Source of the DNA: Duganella sp. BJB476
Lineage (GTDB): Bacteria > Pseudomonadota > Gammaproteobacteria > Burkholderiales > Burkholderiaceae_D
Direction: 5' to 3'
Assembly (NCBI RefSeq): GCF_003416895.1
Contig: NZ_QVIO01000001.1
Span: forward strand, 744,001-808,000
DNA: 64,000 nucleotides
The notes beneath the pieces were generated by a model. The model did not search any database and was not told where the DNA came from. It saw only the letters and a list, made by a program, of their open reading frames with translations. A program made the position numbers and the translations under genes. Positions 62,214-64,000 of the stretch are shown here, piece after piece (the stretch's first letter is position 1; each line of letters starts with the position of its first letter).

Positions 62214-64000
62214 ATGGCAAAGACATGTTTCTCCGCGCTGGCGCTCGCCGCCAGTGCAATGACGGCGGCCGCAGCGCAGCCTGCGCTGACCAGTCCCGAT
62301 CATCACATCAGCGTCAAAGTGCAAGCCACTGCTGGCGGTGGCTTGGCGTATTCGATTTCCCGCGACGGCAAGCCGGTGCTGTTGGCTTCCGGGCTAGGCC
62401 TGCAACTGCAAGGTGCCGATCTGGCTAGCACACTGACAATTGCGGCCACCTCCAAGGCCCGCGCCGTCAGCGACCAGTATCAGATGGCTGTCGGTAAAAA
62501 GAGCAGCATCAGCTATCGCGCCAACGAGCAAACCTACACCGTGCGCAACGCGCAGCAACAGGCGATGGACATCGTGTTCCGTGTGTCGAACGATGGCGTG
62601 GCCTTCCGCTACGTCGTTGCCGAGCCATCGCTGCCGCACAAAAAGCTGATTCAGGAGCGCACCACCTTCGCTTTGCCGCCTACGGCCAAGGCATGGCTGC
62701 AACCGATCGCCGTGGCGCAAACCGGCTGGAGTAGAACCAATCCTTCCTACGAAGAGCACTATCAGATGGACATCCTGGTCGGCACCGCATCGCCATCGCC
62801 GGCGGGCTGGGTGTTCCCAGCGCTGTTCAAGAGCGGCGATAACTGGGTGGCGATCTCCGAGGCCGGCATGGACGGCAGCTTCCAGGCCTCGCGCCTGGCG
62901 CCGGAATCCGCAGGAGGAAAATACAGCATCGGCAATCCGATGGCCGCCGAAATCTATCCGGGCGGCGGCCTGCTGGCCGAAGTAGACGGCACGCTGACTT
63001 CGCCCTGGCGCCTGCTGGCACTGGGCTCCCTGAAGACGGTGACCAATTCCACGCTCGGCACCGACCTGGCCGCGCCGGCCATCGCCTTCGACAAGCAGCT
63101 GGTCAAGCCAGGCCACGCTTCGTGGAGCTGGGCGTTGATGAAGGACGACGCAACGGTCTACGACGTGCAGAAGAAGTTCATCGACTACGCCGCCGATATG
63201 CATTGGGACTACACCCTGATCGACGCCGACTGGGACCGCAAGATCGGCTACGACAAGATCAAGGAACTGGTCGACTACGCGGCGACGAAACAGGTCGGTA
63301 TTCTGCTGTGGTACAACTCTTCCGGCCCATGGAACTCAACCGAATACTCCCCTAAAAGCCAGTTGCTGACCCATGAACAGCGCGTGGCCGAGTTCAAGCG
63401 CCTGCATGACATGGGCGTCAAAGGCGTGAAGATCGACTTCTTCAACGGCGACGCGCAATCCATGATCGCCTACTACATCAATATCCTTCGCGACGCTGCC
63501 GATGCCGGCCTGCTGGTCAACTTCCACGGCGCCACGCTGCCGCGCGGCTGGACCCGCACCTGGCCGAACCTGATGACGATGGAAGCCGTACGCGGCATGG
63601 AGTTCACCACCTTCGAGCAGGTCGACGAGGACAAGATGCCGACCCACGCGGCCATGCTGCCGTTCGCCCGCAACCTGTTCGATCCGATGGACTTCACGCC
63701 GATGGTGTTCGGCGATATCCCCAAGATCAAGCGCAGCTCCAGCAACGGTTTCGAGCTTGCCACATCGGTGCTCTACATCTCCGGCATTCAGCACTTCGCC
63801 GAGATCCCGGAAGGTATGGCCACCGTGCCGGCCTATGTCAAATCCTTCTTGCAGGAGCTGCCGCGCAGCTGGGATGACAGCCGCCTTGTAGACGGCTATC
63901 CAGGCCAGTACGCAGTCATCGCGCGCCGCTCCGGCGACACCTGGTACATCGCCGGCATCAACGCCACCAATGCGGACAAGGCGTTGACGCTGGACTTGTC
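62214..64000 (+). CDS. Glycoside hydrolase family 97, partial at right edge
   Basis: At least 595 aa; the frame is open to the end of the window. The signal peptide is MAKTCFSALALAASAMTAAA with mature start near AQPALT, so it is periplasmic. GH97 layout: N-terminal beta-sandwich (about 25-280), then a TIM barrel with SWSWALMKDD, YTLIDADWDRKIGYDK and the GVKGVKIDFF strand. Asp408 in KIDFF aligns with the nucleophile of retaining GH97 enzymes (alpha-galactosidase or beta-L-arabinopyranosidase) rather than the inverting, calcium-dependent alpha-glucosidase group. The context supports an arabinopyranoside or galactoside side chain as substrate. The C-terminal beta domain is cut by the window end. 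Confidence 0.87.
   Translation, partial: MAKTCFSALALAASAMTAAAAQPALTSPDHHISVKVQATAGGGLAYSISRDGKPVLLASGLGLQLQGADLASTLTIAATSKARAVSDQYQMAVGKKSSISYRANEQTYTVRNAQQQAMDIVFRVSNDGVAFRYVVAEPSLPHKKLIQERTTFALPPTAKAWLQPIAVAQTGWSRTNPSYEEHYQMDILVGTASPSPAGWVFPALFKSGDNWVAISEAGMDGSFQASRLAPESAGGKYSIGNPMAAEIYPGGGLLAEVDGTLTSPWRLLALGSLKTVTNSTLGTDLAAPAIAFDKQLVKPGHASWSWALMKDDATVYDVQKKFIDYAADMHWDYTLIDADWDRKIGYDKIKELVDYAATKQVGILLWYNSSGPWNSTEYSPKSQLLTHEQRVAEFKRLHDMGVKGVKIDFFNGDAQSMIAYYINILRDAADAGLLVNFHGATLPRGWTRTWPNLMTMEAVRGMEFTTFEQVDEDKMPTHAAMLPFARNLFDPMDFTPMVFGDIPKIKRSSSNGFELATSVLYISGIQHFAEIPEGMATVPAYVKSFLQELPRSWDDSRLVDGYPGQYAVIARRSGDTWYIAGINATNADKALTLDL

Noticed and set aside
1..64000. CRISPR array, tRNA, rRNA, prophage or complete insertion sequence
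   Set aside because: No regularly spaced repeats, no cloverleaf or rRNA-like sequence, and no integrase or transposase gene were recognised on either strand.

Overview
The window looks like a chromosomal segment of a high-GC, Gram-negative betaproteobacterium, most likely Oxalobacteraceae (Duganella/Massilia-type). This is inferred from the gene families present: several TonB-dependent receptors, a GlyGly-CTERM/rhombosortase pair, a Pls/PosA-type NRPS, a Pen-like class A beta-lactamase and non-phosphorylating pentose catabolism. No rRNA, tRNA, CRISPR array or complete insertion sequence was seen. Genes are tightly packed: ATGA start/stop overlaps are frequent, and several convergent pairs share their stop tetranucleotide.

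Layout. (1) 0.1-7 kb: a tripartite RND efflux operon (outer-membrane factor, adaptor, permease) followed by a membrane diguanylate cyclase. (2) 7-9.6 kb: a methyltransferase, a small exported protein and an NnrU-like membrane protein. (3) 9.6-15.6 kb, minus strand: a coupled operon of sterol-desaturase-like oxygenase, TonB receptor, serine hydrolase and MaoC-like hydratase, with a palindrome just upstream; this is a candidate lipid uptake and processing unit of unknown substrate. (4) 15.7-17.0 kb: rhombosortase and its predicted lipoprotein substrate. (5) 17.1-19 kb: a redoxin and an AhpD/CMD-like protein downstream of a marR gene, with the same operator-like repeat in front of both units. (6) 19-22.4 kb: a second TonB receptor, a small DUF2946-like protein and a LuxR-type regulator with a degenerate receiver. 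(7) 22.5-24.4 kb: a secreted glycoside-hydrolase-like protein. (8) 24.6-34.4 kb: a XapX-amidohydrolase-DoxX-YoaK operon, a NarL-type regulator, a metallo-beta-lactamase-fold hydrolase opposite a LysR regulator, a TPR protein, a D-amino-acid dehydrogenase and a DUF1566 lipoprotein.

(9) 35.1-38.2 kb is a clearly more AT-rich island with three genes: a DUF535/VirK-like protein, an alpha/beta hydrolase, and a membrane sensor whose start codon overlaps that of the divergent hydrolase. It was probably acquired horizontally. (10) 38.2-43.2 kb: a DUF885 protein, an FAD monooxygenase, a class A beta-lactamase and an unknown protein. (11) 43.2-48.5 kb, minus strand: a Pls/PosA-like NRPS, a 4'-phosphopantetheinyl transferase and a NodB deacetylase, all joined by 4-nt overlaps. 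AMP nucleosidase (amn) diverges from it and ends in a strong terminator.

(12) 50.3-64 kb: a pentose-utilisation locus. A TonB receptor, a GPH-family symporter, a GH43 enzyme and aldose 1-epimerase precede a second block: L-arabonate-type IlvD/Edd dehydratase, AraD1/GguC-type FAH-family enzyme, alpha-ketoglutaric semialdehyde dehydrogenase and a sugar 1-dehydrogenase (SDR). A GH97 enzyme runs off the right edge. Together they could import arabinose-containing glycans, release the pentose and oxidise it to 2-oxoglutarate. Both blocks carry the same upstream palindrome, GATAC-N8-GTATC, a candidate binding site for a regulator not encoded in the window. A 27-bp-arm inverted repeat lies before GH97.
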